From NCBI RefSeq assembly GCF_026745355.1, contig NC_079206.1:40008864-40072863 (forward strand): a DNA stretch of 64,000 nt, written 5' to 3'. This document shows positions 1-12,178 of this stretch, piece by piece (the stretch's first letter is position 1; each line of letters opens with the position of its first letter). The notes under the pieces are model-generated. The model was not told the origin of the DNA, ran no database searches, and was given only the letters and a program-made list of their open reading frames with translations. A program made the translations under genes and the position numbers. The DNA comes from Beta vulgaris subsp. vulgaris. Its lineage: Eukaryota > Streptophyta > Magnoliopsida > Caryophyllales > Amaranthaceae.

Positions 1-599
1 GACAAGTGGAGAGATCCCACAAAAGGAAGGCTCATCTATAGATAGTATTGATCATGGACTTATACATCAAATGTATGTAAAGTTTACAGAGATAGTAAAG
101 AATTTACTATTAGAAGCAAGAGAGAGTTAGAGACAACAATTTGATTCTAACTACAGAACTCTAGCCCATGAGTCTGCCAGAGTATTCATAGAAATCCTCC
201 AAAGAATGAGTGAAGAGAGTATTGTAATTAACTTTAGGAAACTTGATAGCATACTCGTAGATATCAACGATCCTATGAATGCAATTTTCACGGTAATGTC
301 TAAGTCTCTCGCCACTGAAGTAGTTACTAGTCGAAAAACACTATCAGTTAAATGAGAAATTAGTTAAGGCCTTAGTAGAGGTCGCGTTAAATAGAGCAAC
401 GGGAAGTTGTGGCACAGAGCCAGATATTATTCCAATAGGTTACCCTCCAAAGGTACATATCTTCCATCCTAAAACTAGAGATCCACTTATCTCAAGTGAT
501 CCACAAACTTCCTCCCATGAGCACCAAAGAAGGGCAATACCCTTGAGCCATGGATATGGTAATCATGGAAACCTATGGAGAATTGATGCAATGGCAGTC

Positions 600-1900
600 G
601 GGCGTGGAGCCATGCTGGCACTAGGCGTCAATACATCATCAACACTAGGAGATCCATTTCCTAGAATGGATTGATAGAGTCAATCCATTTCCTAGAATGT
701 TTAAAGAACTTGACTTTACCTTGTTCTTAGGCAACGACAGAGTTTGTGCCCTAGAACATTTAGTTAGTTTCAATTGTCAGTGTAGGGAAGCAGCTGACAA
801 TGACTTCTTAGAACATAGAATGTTTTCCATGTCTCTAACTGAGACGGATTTTTGGTTGTATACCAATTTACCATCAAATTCTATCAACTCTTGGTAGGAC
901 ATGCAAGTTCAATTTACAAATCATTTTGCAGGCGTTGAACCCAGAATGACCCTAGGTGATCTGGCAAGAATCTAACAAAAGCTAGGAGAGTTTGTAGAAG
1001 ACCACCTATCTAGTTTCAAAATGGCTAATATTAGGTGTCATGTTAGCATTCGTGAAAGAGAGTTTGTACAAAAGCCTCAAGAAGGAATGTTAATTTAATT
1101 TCAAAAAGGTTTGATGGTCATGCCTTTGGCGATTTTGTTAAGTTAGCAGAATTAGATGTAAGATATGAGAGAAACTACAAGCTGAAAGTGCAGCAAGGCA
1201 CCAAAGTTTCTTCGCTCATATTGAGGTGCTCTTCCACTTTGAAACTGTAGAATAAATGGACGTGGCAAAAATCATTCATGGAGTACCTTATAAGTGTTCG
1301 CCTTTAGAGATTAAAGAGTTTCGAGCGCTAAAAGGATTTAAAATTTGGGCAAAAAAGGACATATACATTTGATTCTAAGAAATCCAATGCCATTTTCCAA
1401 TGGTTATATCTAATAAAGGATAAAAATGGTAGGAAGGCATAAAATAAGAACTGATGAGGAAGTTGAGGGTAAAAAATATTATAAACGGCATGATGCAGTA
1501 AATCATGACACTTCTGAATGCATCGTTTTTAGAAATAAAATCTAGGATGAAATTGATCAGAAAAATATCATGTTTACTGGTAATGAAGATGTTAATGTAG
1601 TTGGAATGCATGAACCATTTGAACTATTTTGTGGTATAGTAGAGACTGATAATGTTTCACTATTACCTTGCAGGCATCTCAAGGTACTGAAATAGGTAAC
1701 CAACACTTCATCAGATTGCATAATGAAGGTATATTGGTAATGCTAAAGATAGCTAATGAAGAAGGATTGGAGGATATGTGCAAAAGGCATATGAATGGGT
1801 CTCGTGCCCAGAATTCAGAGGGTTCCTAACTAGGCAACTAAGTCTCAAAAGACTGGTTGTCTCATAAATGGAACAACATACCATGGAGCTAGAAGCTTAC
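600..1900 (+). pseudogene. Tat-type gag remnant
   Basis: The capsid-like region is readable in pieces. An open stretch at 697-897 contains the typical gag pattern of a tryptophan followed by NLPSNSINSW. After one stop it continues with VQFTNHF and then, past another stop, GEFVEDHLSSFK, which matches the Retrotrans_gag core. The region further right (1250-1900) is in the expected place for the C-terminal gag and nucleocapsid, but I could not find a zinc knuckle. In the family, gag forms the virus-like particle in the cytoplasm. Frequent stops show long decay. Confidence 0.7.
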
Positions 1901-2179
1901 AAGAACAACTCAGCTAAACCTAAGGCGCGTGTTAATTCCAACGAATTTCAAAGCCCGGTGATGCTTGAGGAAAGAGATAAGACCTATAAACAGGGTGCTC
2001 AAAAATTCCCATTGTAAACCAGGACAATACAAGGGTTGAAGGTTCTAAGGAATGTAATCTGTTCTCATTGTGCAAATAGGCTAACTTTTAAAATGGTTAG
2101 AACTCAGGTCATTTCAAATTATCCTAGCTATGTAACTGCTTATCAGCATCCAATCCAGAAAAGGTCACGAAGTTGATAG

Positions 2180-2660
2180 GGAAGAGAGGGCAAGTAAATT
2201 TAAAATCACTTCTTCTCGATGCTTGTCATCTTAAATGCACCTCACAAAAAAACGCCTAATAAGACATCTCTAGAGGCTAACCTAGATAAATTAATTAAAG
2301 ATAAAATCTCTAGGTCAGTTCATGTTGATAATAAGCACACTAAAGCTCTGTTCCTAAATGTTGATTTTGAGGGAGTTCGTTTAGGCAAAGTATTAGTGGA
2401 CACTAGAGCCATTGTTAATATTATGCCACTCTCTGTGTTTAGAAAACTAGGAAAAACTATAAAATATTTGCATATTATACAAATCAACATAATTGATTTT
2501 TCTGGTTTGTCAGTGAAGTGGAAGGAATAACTATCTTAAAGATAAGGGTAGGAACTAAAACTACTTATTCTAGTTTCTTCATAGTCAAAAGTGGTAATAA
2601 TTATAATGCCATACTAGGAAGAGATTGGTTACATCATGATTATGTTATTCCATCATTAGT
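2180..2660 (+). pseudogene. Retroviral-type aspartic protease remnant
   Basis: An open stretch at 2219-2530 carries the gypsy protease pattern, with a VDFEG strand and then LVDTRAIVNIMP. The catalytic triplet, normally DTG or DSG, reads DTR here, so the active-site glycine is lost. The frame continues after a break with GRDWL near 2620-2635, the usual C-terminal strand of these proteases. In intact elements this enzyme cleaves the gag-pol polyprotein. Its position between gag and RT is as expected. Confidence 0.65.
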
Positions 2661-3289
2661 CCACTAAGTCCTAATCCTATGAAAAAGTGACACTTATGAA
2701 ATGATGGTACAAATAGATGACGAAGTTTGTCAAATTATATCTCATGATTCTGGTTTTATCTAGGACTCCCTAAAGGCAGTTCCTACTATCAAAATTAAGG
2801 TTGCTCTACAACTTAAGTCACAGACTCACCAAGCGATAGAAGATTAAAGTGCTATTCTCATTGAAGAAGTCGAGGACGTCCCAAAAGTTGAAGACATTCA
2901 ATCAAAATATGAATATATTCAACAAGCGCCACACTACGATCAACCACTGTATCTTATTAGTTTATAGAGTTATAATGTATTTGTCTTATATAAGTTTATT
3001 ATGTCTATAAACCAAGAAGAATGATGTAATGTGTTTACCCCTATTGTTGAGAAAGTTATGAAAGATTTAGTTTTTAGAAAATACCAAGAGGATTTTCTTA
3101 TAAACTCTAACGCATGTTGCTCAACTTTACATGAAACTGAATCCTGAGAAGAGGATGAGAAAGTATGGTAAAAAAAGGGAGAATATTAAACAGGAAGTTC
3201 ATGATCAACTACAGGATATAAATTTAGGGGATAGTGAAAATCCACGTGTTACTTACATAAGTAAGCTCCTCGATCACTAACTAAGAAAA

Positions 3290-4180
3290 AAAGGAAATAA
3301 TAGAAATTCTAAAAGAATTCAAGGACTTTTTTGCTTGGGAACATCATGAGATGCTTGGCAATGATAGGAAAATAGTAGAACATAAACTACATATCAAAGA
3401 AGGATTCAAATTGTGGCACAAAGTCCTAGAAGACTAGCGCCTAAACTGATAGAGCCTATATAAGAGGAAATAGACAAACTCCTTAAGGTAAAGTTCATAA
3501 GGCCTTGCCAATATGCTGACAGGATTTCTAATATAGTCACAGTAGGTAAGAAAAATGGCAAGATACGAATCCGTAATGACATTAGGGATTCAATAAATCA
3601 ACACCTAAAGATCAATATCCCATGCAAGTAACTGATCTCCTAATAGATGCAACATTAAGTTATGAATACATACGATTCTATGGATGGTTATGTAGGATAT
3701 AACCAATTAAGGATTGCACATGAGGACTGTAATAAAACAGTCTTGAGATGTCCAAAATCATTAGGCTTGTTTGATTATGTGGCTATGCCATTTGGATTAA
3801 AAAATGTTGGAGCCACATACCACCGAGCAATGGACGCAATCTTTACGGACATGATTAGTAAGATCATAGAAGTATATGTGGATGACATACTCGTGAAATC
3901 AAATTACTTTTCACGATATAAAGAGCATTTTTGTTATGTCATTCAATAGAATGATAAAATATCACCTACAAATGAATCCACTCAAATGTGCATTCGGAGT
4001 TAAAGCTGGTAACTTCTTAGGATTCCTCATTCATAAAAATGAAATGAAAATTGACCAAAGAAAAAGGCAAAAGCAGTATTGGCAGCCAAGCCACCTTCTA
4101 ATAAGAAGGAATTACAAAGATTGCTTGGACACATCAATTATATTAAAATATTCATAGCCAATTTATCTGGAAAAACTAAA
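3290..4180 (+). pseudogene. Tat-type reverse transcriptase remnant
   Basis: Two adjacent open stretches (3662-3949 and 3936-4157) cover the RT palm and part of the thumb. Recognisable motifs are YNQLRIA, MPFGLKNVGATY and the catalytic YVDDILVKS, encoded near 3875-3900. The element boundary motif of fingers, LAWEHHEM-like with the conserved aspartate-rich segment, lies near 3320-3360 in a broken frame. The catalytic YVDD is intact, but stops and a shift near 3945 separate the blocks. In the family this domain copies the element RNA into DNA inside the cytoplasmic particle. Confidence 0.75.
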
Positions 4181-4194
4181 AACATTTCACCTTG

Positions 4195-4700
4195 CTAGGA
4201 ACATAGCATGAATCAGAATTCAAATGGGGCGAGGAGCATCAAAAGGCCTTTGACCAGATCAAACATGATTTGGCAAGTCCACCTATATTGATCCCTCAAA
4301 GGAACATAGAAAACCATTAAGGTTGTATCTGTCTGCCCGTGAAGATTCCATCGGTAGTATGCTTGCTCAAGAAAATAAGAAAGGACAAGAGCAGGCTATA
4401 TCCTATCTCACTAAAACCTGCATGACACAGAGAAAAGGTATACCATGGCAAAAAAAAAAATGGTGTTTGTGCTTACATGATGCATCAATCAAGCTTATAC
4501 ATTATTTCATAGCGTTCACAGTAGAAGAAGTATCTCCAACAGATGTAATAAAATATTTGATATCTCAAGCATTTATAAAAGGAAGGTTAAGCAAATGGAG
4601 CCTACATTTATTGTAATTCGACCTAATATATGTGCCACAAAAGGCAGTTTAAGATCAAGCTCTAGCTGATTACTTCGCAACTCGTCCTTGTTGTGACTCA
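4195..4700 (+). pseudogene. Retroviral-type RNase H remnant
   Basis: The open stretch 4323-4616 begins LYLSAREDSIGSMLAQEN, the start of the RNase H domain in Tat elements, and goes on through HYFIAFTVE and the GRLSKW motif. It ends in a stop near 4615. This domain removes the RNA template during reverse transcription. The connection region from RT (4195-4320) contains KWGEEHQKAF, typical of the tether. Frame breaks at 4150-4320 and the terminal stop make it non-functional. Confidence 0.7.
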
Positions 4701-4724
4701 GGAATCATTGATGAGGACATCCTT

Positions 4725-5085
4725 TCATAGGTCTTGTTCTTTGATGGATAAATAGCAGGAGTTGGAATATATATTCTATCTCCAGATGAGATTCCAACTA
4801 AATTAGAAGTAACCCTAAAGGGTCCATGCACCAACAATAGAGCTAAATATGAAGCTTCGTTGATTGGATTGGAGATGTTGCTAGAATTGAGAGCTAAGAG
4901 AGCAAATATATGTGGGGATTCTCAACTGGTCATTTATCAAATGACTGAAGAATAAAAATGTATATCATGAGTATCACATGAGTGTGGAAAGAAAATAAAC
5001 AATTTGAGGAACTTACTTTCATACGCATTCCCAGAGAAGAAAATAAAGTAGCAGATTAGCTATCCTAAATAGCTTCTGCTAAAGA
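4725..5085 (+). pseudogene. Second, archaeal-type RNase H remnant
   Basis: A second RNase H fold follows the first. The reading frame shows FDG, a stop, then AGVGIYILSPDE, followed by TNNRAKYEASLIGLEM and the CGDSQLVIYQ block. These are the D, E and D motifs of the archaeal-type (plant-like) RNase HI that Tat elements acquired in addition to the ordinary one. It is broken by stops near 4748 and 4952. The duplicated RNase H is what lets me assign this element to Tat rather than Athila or a chromovirus. Confidence 0.7.
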
Positions 5086-5114
5086 AGAAATACCTTCACA
5101 AAATGAAGATATCA

Positions 5115-6390
5115 TTCTCCAAGTGAAGACCCTAGGGTCTCTTAATGAAACAGATAAAAGAATATCAAAAATCATATTGGAAGTCTATAGAATTTCAATA
5201 TTAAAGGAGAAAAAGAACTGGAGAGATAAAATTATTCCTTATCTCCATATTCCAACTGAGACAAGAGTGCCAAATAGAGTCAAAATGGCAGCAACTAAGT
5301 TTTGCATGCAATTTGGTGAACTACACAGAAAAGGATCCAAAATGATTACTTCCGAAATGTGTGGATATTGGAGAAGCTCTAACTCTCATGGTAGAAATTC
5401 ACCAAGGGCTATGTGGTGCTCATCAAAATGGCCTAAACATGAGATGTTTATTGCACAAGCATGGCTTCTACTAGCCCACTATGAGAAAGGATCGTATAGA
5501 TTATGCTAAAGGTCGCAAAAGATGTCAGATGTTTGGACTCATCAGTAGGGCACCAGCCTCATAACTAAAGTACATTCTTAAATCTTGGCCTTCAGAGGAT
5601 AGACAGTAGATGTCATATGAGAAATCAATATTGCATCCTCTAAAAAGCATTCATACATTCTAGTGGTGACTGATTTCTTCACCAAATGACTGGAGGCAAT
5701 ACCCAGGATGTAATAAATTTCTTGGAAGAGAAAATCTTTAGAAGATTTGAAATTCCAAAAACAATAACCTTTGATCAAACCATAGTATTCAAGAACCCTG
5801 ACTTACTGGATTATCTTAATCAGTTTGGGATTACTAAGTTGCATTCAACACCTTACTATGCTCAAGAAAATGGTCAAGTTGAGGCTACTAATAAGATCAT
5901 AGTAGAAGGGATCTCAAAGCTAATAGATAACAATCCGAGAAAATGAGATGAGTTATTGTTACATGCCCTATGGCCCTACATGACCTCTAAAAGGGAAACA
6001 ACAGGAGTTACTCCTGTTAACTTAGTTGATGGAAACACTTCAGTAATCCCCACTGAAGTGAACGTAACGTCAAGAAGGGTAGCCTAACAAATAGGATTAT
6101 CTGGAGATGACTATTCACAAACAATGAACATCAAATAATGGATGTTCTAGAAGTTATGAAAGAAGCTTTAGCCAAAATGAGGATCCAAAAAGAAAAGGTT
6201 GTTAGGGCCTACAACAAAAAAGGAACTGCCGAAAGAATTCCAGGAGAATGATTAGGTTTGGCAAATGTTTTTGCTAGAAGCAGCTTATAAAGATCCACAA
6301 TTAGGGAAATGATAACCTAGGTGGCAAGGTTTATCTATCATTCATAAGAAAAGGTCTGAATTGCATACCTATTAAAAGATATATATGGCA
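5115..6390 (+). pseudogene. Tat-type integrase remnant
   Basis: The N-terminal zinc-binding region reads HQGLCGAHQ near 5398-5425, and the core continues after frame breaks. An open stretch at 5686-5946 holds ITFDQ (second catalytic aspartate), LHSTPYYAQENGQVEATNK (with the catalytic glutamate) and a normal spacing between them. The C-terminal part to about 6390 is heavily broken. In the family the enzyme inserts the DNA copy in the nucleus. No chromodomain could be seen, as expected for a non-chromovirus. Confidence 0.7.
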
Positions 6391-7539
6391 ACATAAGATA
6401 TAGATCCTATCATCCATCTATATGGGAATAACATGATTCTTTGTTTCAACAAAAACATGCAGAATTGTTTCAAACAACAATGGATTATTAAAATTACAAC
6501 ATTCGTAATAATGTTACATCTTAGACATTCTAACATTGTCTAACAGCTAAACTACGATTTTTAATTGCTGGCCAAGCATTACAAAGTTACTCCTTTTGGA
6601 GAATCATGCTTTGTTGTACAACCATGTCTTTGAACATCTCTTGCCTCAAATTGGCAAGCTTGGTTCGTCCTTGGTGTAGCTTATGCTTTTTAGTATCAAT
6701 GGAGCTCTGAAGTGAACACTTCTCATTGATAATGTTGATCTCCTCTCTATTGATCTCAGCTACTAATTAAAAGAACTTAAAGAATCTTTGATCTATTTAC
6801 TAAAGTTTTTGAAGGATTTGGCTTCAAATTCTAAAGAAGCTTCCTCTTCCTGAAGTTTTTGAGATGAGAATTTGAGAGATTGAACTCTTAATTCAGCATT
6901 ATATTACAGAATAAGAAGGGTTTCTTTGACATAATCAAGGCAAGGTATCCAATACTCAAAGCCTTAAGAGGTTAGGGACTCCAAAATCTGTTTGAGTATC
7001 TGTGCAAAAGCTTAATCATAAGGGTTGTTTGTAAGGGTCAAGCCGAGGTCCTATATTTAGTCTTCTTATTTTATATGCTTATAAGACTCATCACCGATAA
7101 ATGATCACTGCTAACAGAGGCAGGCTAATTCCTTACAATGATGGATGTTTGCAAATTAACCACTTTCCCTTCACCGGACTCTTTCATCACACTTGCTTCT
7201 TAAGTTCTTCAATCTGCATCATAAAATAGAGAAGCCAAGTTAGCAAGAGAGTGAAGTCTGGTTTTATGAGGATACGGATTCATATAGAGGAAGTATAAGA
7301 TGACTTCACGACGAAAGAAAGGAAACCAGTGCCATAATAGGATTGTGATGATGATGAAGAACCTCTAAACACAAAGGTAGTTAAAAGCTCATTATTGCTC
7401 TTCAAGGGTGTGATTTCTACAGGATTAACATCTTTTGAAACCACTTATTCCTAGCAATAGAAGGTATTGGTATGACAATTTTTGTAGCAACAAGAGAGCT
7501 TGGAACTTCAATATCTAAAGGACTTGACTCCAAGGGATC

Positions 7540-7544
7540 CTCAC
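7540..7544. repeat. Target-site duplication CTCAC, left copy
   Basis: CTCAC directly precedes the TGTTGAG start of the solo LTR and is repeated at 9681-9685 directly after its AACA end. Confidence 0.85.
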
Positions 7545-9680
7545 TGTTGAGTCATGTAGTATTTTGATGATTGTAAACAAATGATGATTATCTAACTAAC
7601 ATGTGTGTTTGAGATGTGCATATTACATTAACATGAAACAAGTCATCAAAGGTTGAATATATCACATCATGAAGGTTTTCCAACAAGTGAAGTTCCTATA
7701 AAAAGAGTTCCTATGAGGAACACAAATAGAGCGGTTCCTAGGTACATCCTATGAGGAACATTGAATATGAAGTCTGGAGTAGTTCCTGAGTGGGAGCAGC
7801 AATATAACGTTTCAGAGTTGAAACAAGAAGTTCCTGAGCAGGAACTATGAGTGCGAAGTTTCTTAAAGGAACTAGCACACTGAAGTTCCAAAGGTGGAGC
7901 ATCAACATGCGGTTCTTGAGTTGGAGCAGCATGGAGCATGAAGGCAGAAAATATGAGTTTATTTTCTAGGATTCATGTAAGTATATGGAAATATGAAAGG
8001 TAATGGAACAAGGTCTAAAGGAACTCGTAAGGTCAAAGGAACTCGTGGAACTTAGAGTCAAAAGTATTTAAGAGTCAATAAATCTGATGCATATTATTAT
8101 CTTAATCTATAAGAATTTATTTAGAGTTTATTTCTTGATAAATCTTTACGTGGTTAAATATTTATAAATAATGTGCATTAGTTATTTTAAGATAAGTTTT
8201 AGTTTTAAAATAAAAGATAAGTTTTAGTTTTAAAATAAAAGATAAGTTTTAGTTTTAAAAGATAAGTTTTAGTTTTAAAATAAAAGATAAGTTTTTAATA
8301 AAATCGGTTTCTTTGGAAATATGATTTTAATTAATTTAATTTTATCTTTTCAGTTTTTGGAAAATAAAAGACCTAGATTTATAATACGTATAATGAGTAT
8401 TGTTAAAGAAATTGTCTGTCTGTTCCTCTCTAAAGGAACAGACGTGAGTCTATTAATCTAAGTTAAAGGAACTAACTATTACAAGGAACTAGACTTAGGC
8501 GTGCAATAATATAACGGTACAATTATGAAGTTGAGTAAGTCATGCCTAAATAATAGGAAATCAGTTTTACCCAAGTGAAAATCAGTTTTAATAGAAAATC
8601 TTTTAAGGAAAAGATTTTGTTTTTTTTGAAAAAGATAAGAAAATATTTATCCGGTTTTTATGAATATTTTATTTAAAAGATAATATTTTCTTAAAGATTA
8701 AAATTAAGTTTAATTGATAAATCTGTTTTATAAACTAACTGATTTTCGGATAAAGCTCAAGGAACTCCTATTACTTAGGAGTTGTGGCTAAAATATATCC
8801 ACATTCATATTGAGATCATGGTATCATGGGACATGATAAGGAACGTGTTCCTTCGTGTAAGGAACATCATGGGATAATGGTTTAACCACTAACACATGAC
8901 TAATCCCACGTTCATTCTAAAAGACTGCTATAAATATACAAGTTCAATTGAGTTTTTAATTGTCTGACTGGTGTCTTTCCATAGTGTTAGACTTATGTCA
9001 TTCCATAAGTTTGGCTTAAGGAATAGCGTTACAAAATAAATATATAATCTATTCCTTGTTTGAGTCAGTTCCTTTGAGTTTCAAGTTCCTACGAGTGCCA
9101 TGTTCCTTTACAGTTATTCAGTTTCTATATACTAGAGTTAAACTAAATTATCAAGCGTCTGTATTTGAGTTTCGGGTTAAAGGGTTTGAGTGAACTCTTG
9201 TAATGGGAACTTGGTAAAGGGTTTGAGTGAATTCTTGTATTAAGTTCGAGTTAAGAACTTGAGTAAGTTCGAGTTAGGAACTTGAGTAAGTTCTTATTGT
9301 GTATGCGTAGACTTAGGGTGAAGTCTATCTAGGGGTGAAGGGTTTGAGTAAACCTTTGGTAAAGAGTTGTGGGAACTCTTGAAAGACTTAGAGTTAAGTC
9401 TAGAGTATAGAGTGGAGATTGTGAGAGAGTTGGAGTTCCGAGTGGAACGTGAGTATGTAATAGGTTGAATCATAGGAGATTTCCTATTATAGTGAAGAGT
9501 TTAAATCCTGAGTAGGTCGTGGTTTTTCTTCTTGTATTGAGACAAGAAGTTTCCACGTAAAAATCTCTCTTGCACTTTCAGTTCCTTATTGCTTATGTTT
9601 TAAATTCCGCATTATTTGGGCAATAAGTTCCACACTACAATTCACCCCCCCCCTCTTGTAGTGTTCCTAGTGAAATAACA
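7545..9680 (+). mobile_element. Solo LTR of a SIRE/Maximus-type copia element
   Basis: A 2136-bp LTR begins TGTTGAGTC and ends GTGAAATAACA, flanked by a perfect 5-bp duplication CTCAC at 7540-7544 and 9681-9685. Its last 80 bases, including the run of C and CTCTTGTAGTGTTCCTAG, match the sense 3' end of the LTRs at 50363 and 59812, so it belongs to the same copia family though it is longer and diverged. A TATA box TATAAATATA lies at 8929-8938, the same sequence as in the full-length element. Lack of any internal region indicates LTR-LTR recombination. It interrupts the minus-strand PMD pseudogene. Confidence 0.88.
8185..8300 (+). repeat. 25-bp tandem repeat inside the solo LTR
   Basis: The unit GATAAGTTTTAGTTTTAAAA, with a following TAAAA in most copies, occurs four times in a row, then decays into GATAAGTTTTTAATAAAAT. 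One unit lacks the TAAAA. The array contributes to the greater length of this LTR over its 1364-bp relatives. Confidence 0.85.
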
Positions 9681-11699
9681 CTCACTAAACGGATGAAACA
9701 TGTCTTCATCAGGAGATTCGACATGAAGGTGCTTAGCCTCTTCCAACTGGGGGGCAGCACATCCTTCGAAAGAAGGAGTATCCATATTCTCCAACTGGGG
9801 GAAAAATTGCTTTAAAGGAAAGTGGGATGATTGATGATGGGTTCATCAACAAAACCATCCTTTGAATTCAATCTTGGGTCAACTACTTTAAAAACATCTA
9901 CTAAAGGTTGGCTGGCAAAGCCAAGAGGTAATGACTTCTGAAAAGAAGGGTCACTGGAGGTCTTAGGCTCTTTGAAACCAGAAGAACCTGGTATTAAACA
10001 AGTTAGTATTCTAAAGAATGAAACTTCTTACAAAAAGGGAGTAAAATATGGTATCCATACCTGCTTTGGCTCCGGAAAGTTTCCTTTTTAGGGAAGATTT
10101 CAGATATGGTCTTAGCATTATCCTCATCAGAGGAGATCACGTACTGCAGTACCTCAGAACATGCTTCTAACTTAAGACGTTTCCTATTGGAATGTCTCAA
10201 AGGTTTGGAAGTAGAAAGGCAGCTGCGATCTCCGTTTTTGTTAGCCTTCTGAAAAGGCTCGAGTTACTCCACTAACCCCTTAGGTTGAGTGTCCTTGGAG
10301 GTAAAGAGAATTGTAATCTTTTTTTCCTTGCAGCCCTCTTAAAAGGGTCAAGCTGCTCCATTGGTCCCATGGTCTGAATATCCTCCGCAGTCTGCACATC
10401 TCCTAGGAAGCCCCTTGATCATACGCAACATCATCTTCATCCTCTGAAGAGGTATGAGGTGGAATCCTTTTGCTTATGATAACCCAATAAGAACGTGGCA
10501 TATCTAGAGTCTGTTGCCATTCCATCAGGAACTCTTAGCTTCTTCCTGCCAGACTTAGCTAAAAGGCAACAAAAGAAATAAGGAAGATTTAGTAATACTT
10601 ATTCGCACTAAAATTTACAAAATAACTAAGGAATGAAATTACTTACAGCCTGAGAAGAGTTGATTCTCAAAATTCACCAAAGAGAAATGGGAGCCTAGGA
10701 ATACATGATACCGCCGCATATGGAAACCCCGAACAGATTTAATACTCCATTTCCAAGGAGAAATGGACATGGAAATAAGGGTGAGAGTTTTACTCTGAAG
10801 GGCTCTCCCTTCTTCAAAGTGACCCCTCGAAGTACAAGGATAATTGGGGGTCAATAAATAAGGTATAACTAACATTTGGACCAATCCAAATTCTCTAGCT
10901 ACAAGTTGTGGATTATAGGCTTCATAGCTAAAATAATCAGGTTCAATAGTTGTTAAATCTCTAAACCTAAGGACACTACTCAGAAGTTCCCACTCCCTAA
11001 GGAACTAGAGTGGATGTCAAGGGATTGTAGCCAAGCAGGCATTGCATGAAGGCTCTAAGTTTAATTTTCAATAGAAACAACCCTCTTGCATAACAAAATA
11101 TTCCAGATACTATGATTGGATTTAAAAATCAAGAAGTACAAAAAGATTAATCTTGAATGCCAAACCTCATCTGAAGATACAAGATTGAAGCTGACTTCAC
11201 CATAACACCTACAATCATCAAGACTAAAGACGAACAAAAATGGATATAAAAAAAGGGCTTTTTCCTCTGAACCCTGAGGTGCTTAAAAAGCAGAAGATGG
11301 GTTGAGTATCATACCATGTTACTATATGTGGCCAGAGCAAGTCAAAAGCCACAAAGGTCCAAATCCCTTGTCAATAGAGAATATAGGGGACTCACAAGTA
11401 TGAATTCCAAAACCTTTGAAGGATTCTCTACTCCTGAAAAGACATCTATAAAATTGTCCCAATAGGACAGGAGCCAAAGCTATTTCATCAAAATTATACG
11501 AGATATTAACAGTTAGAGATAGCCATAATGTTACAACTCTCCAGCTCCAGACATCTTTAATTTGGAAAATGCAAAAGTGAGGATCAGTACTTCCTCTTAA
11601 GGAGTTACTTCACTAAAATCCTTACTGATGAATAAATCAAATAAATTTCTGAAAGCCACATTTGCTAGCACTAGCAGAAGGACTAGCACTTTGGCGAAA

Positions 11700-12178
11700 G
11701 GTCGATCAACAAAAACTTGTGCGATAATTGAGAAAATTATCGCAGGCGAATGACTGATGAAAAATCAACAAAATCTTCGATGTTCATACTCTTCGCTTTA
11801 GAATGGTACGGTAGAGAAGAGTTGGAGAGAGACAGAGAGAGAGGAGTTGGAGAGAGACAGAGAAGATAAAACGACTGATGAAAGAATAAGAGAATAAAAA
11901 AATTAGGTTTGAGAGCAAATAGAACACGGGTTGGGCTTGTAATATGCGTCGCACCATGGGCTTCATGCGACACGCATAGCTTTTGTTAGGTGCGTCGCAC
12001 CATGGGCTTCATGCGACCCACATAGCTGTCTTGCATCGCACGATATTTAGATATAACGCACATAGGTCGTCTTTTGCGTCAATTCCTTGTTGTATGCGAT
12101 GCAAATGAGTCTTCTGCGACGTTTGTCCTATTGTGCGACGCAGATTGTGAGACGAAAATTGTCGTTTTTCTAGTAGTG
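11700..12178. mobile_element. CACTA terminus with subterminal repeats
   Basis: Reading leftwards from 12178 the sequence starts CACTACTAGAAAAACGACA, a canonical CACTA end. Inside it are subterminal repeats built on GTCGCA or GCGAC; the longest is GCGTCGCACCATGGGCTTC followed by ATGCGAC, present twice (about 11945-11972 and 11993-12017). A palindrome TGCGATAATT/AATTATCGCA lies at 11720-11745. The partner end was not found in the window, so the element may extend to the left of position 1 with the other elements nested in it, or be truncated. Confidence 0.7.

Larger units (their letters stand above)
1..6420 (+). mobile_element. Degenerate Ty3/gypsy retrotransposon, Tat lineage
   Basis: A decayed LTR-retrotransposon reads left to right as gag, protease, reverse transcriptase, RNase H, a second archaeal-type RNase H and integrase. 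The second RNase H after the first is the known hallmark of the plant Tat lineage. Every domain is broken by in-frame stops and frameshifts, so no protein could be made. The 5' LTR lies left of the window and no 3' LTR was identified. The next segment to the right is an antisense plant mobile domain pseudogene, an arrangement I recall for the 3' region of some Tat elements, so the true right boundary may lie beyond 6.4 kb. Confidence 0.8.
6560..11810 (-). pseudogene. Plant mobile domain (PMD) gene, decayed, split by a solo LTR
   Basis: Read on the minus strand this looks like one long gene. A possible start is near 11790 (MNIEDFVDFS). The PMD core follows at about 11510-11290, with FDEIALAPVLLGQFYRCLF and GFGPLWLL. 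Next is PWKWSIKSV at 10770, then a basic and serine-rich linker at 10200-9960 (SNRKRLKLE, ISSDEDN). After the inserted LTR (7545-9680), the C-terminal part at 7000-6560 is a broken coiled coil rich in E, K, Q and S. Many stops and shifts make it a pseudogene. PMD proteins occur as host silencing factors (MAIN family) and in transposons. Here the context favours a transposon ORF, either the antisense ORF of the adjacent Tat element or cargo of the CACTA whose end lies at 12178. Confidence 0.55.

Noticed and set aside
7667..7939. Minus-strand open frames in the solo LTR
   Set aside because: They lie wholly in LTR sequence with repeated GTTCCT/AGGAAC words and overlap in two frames.
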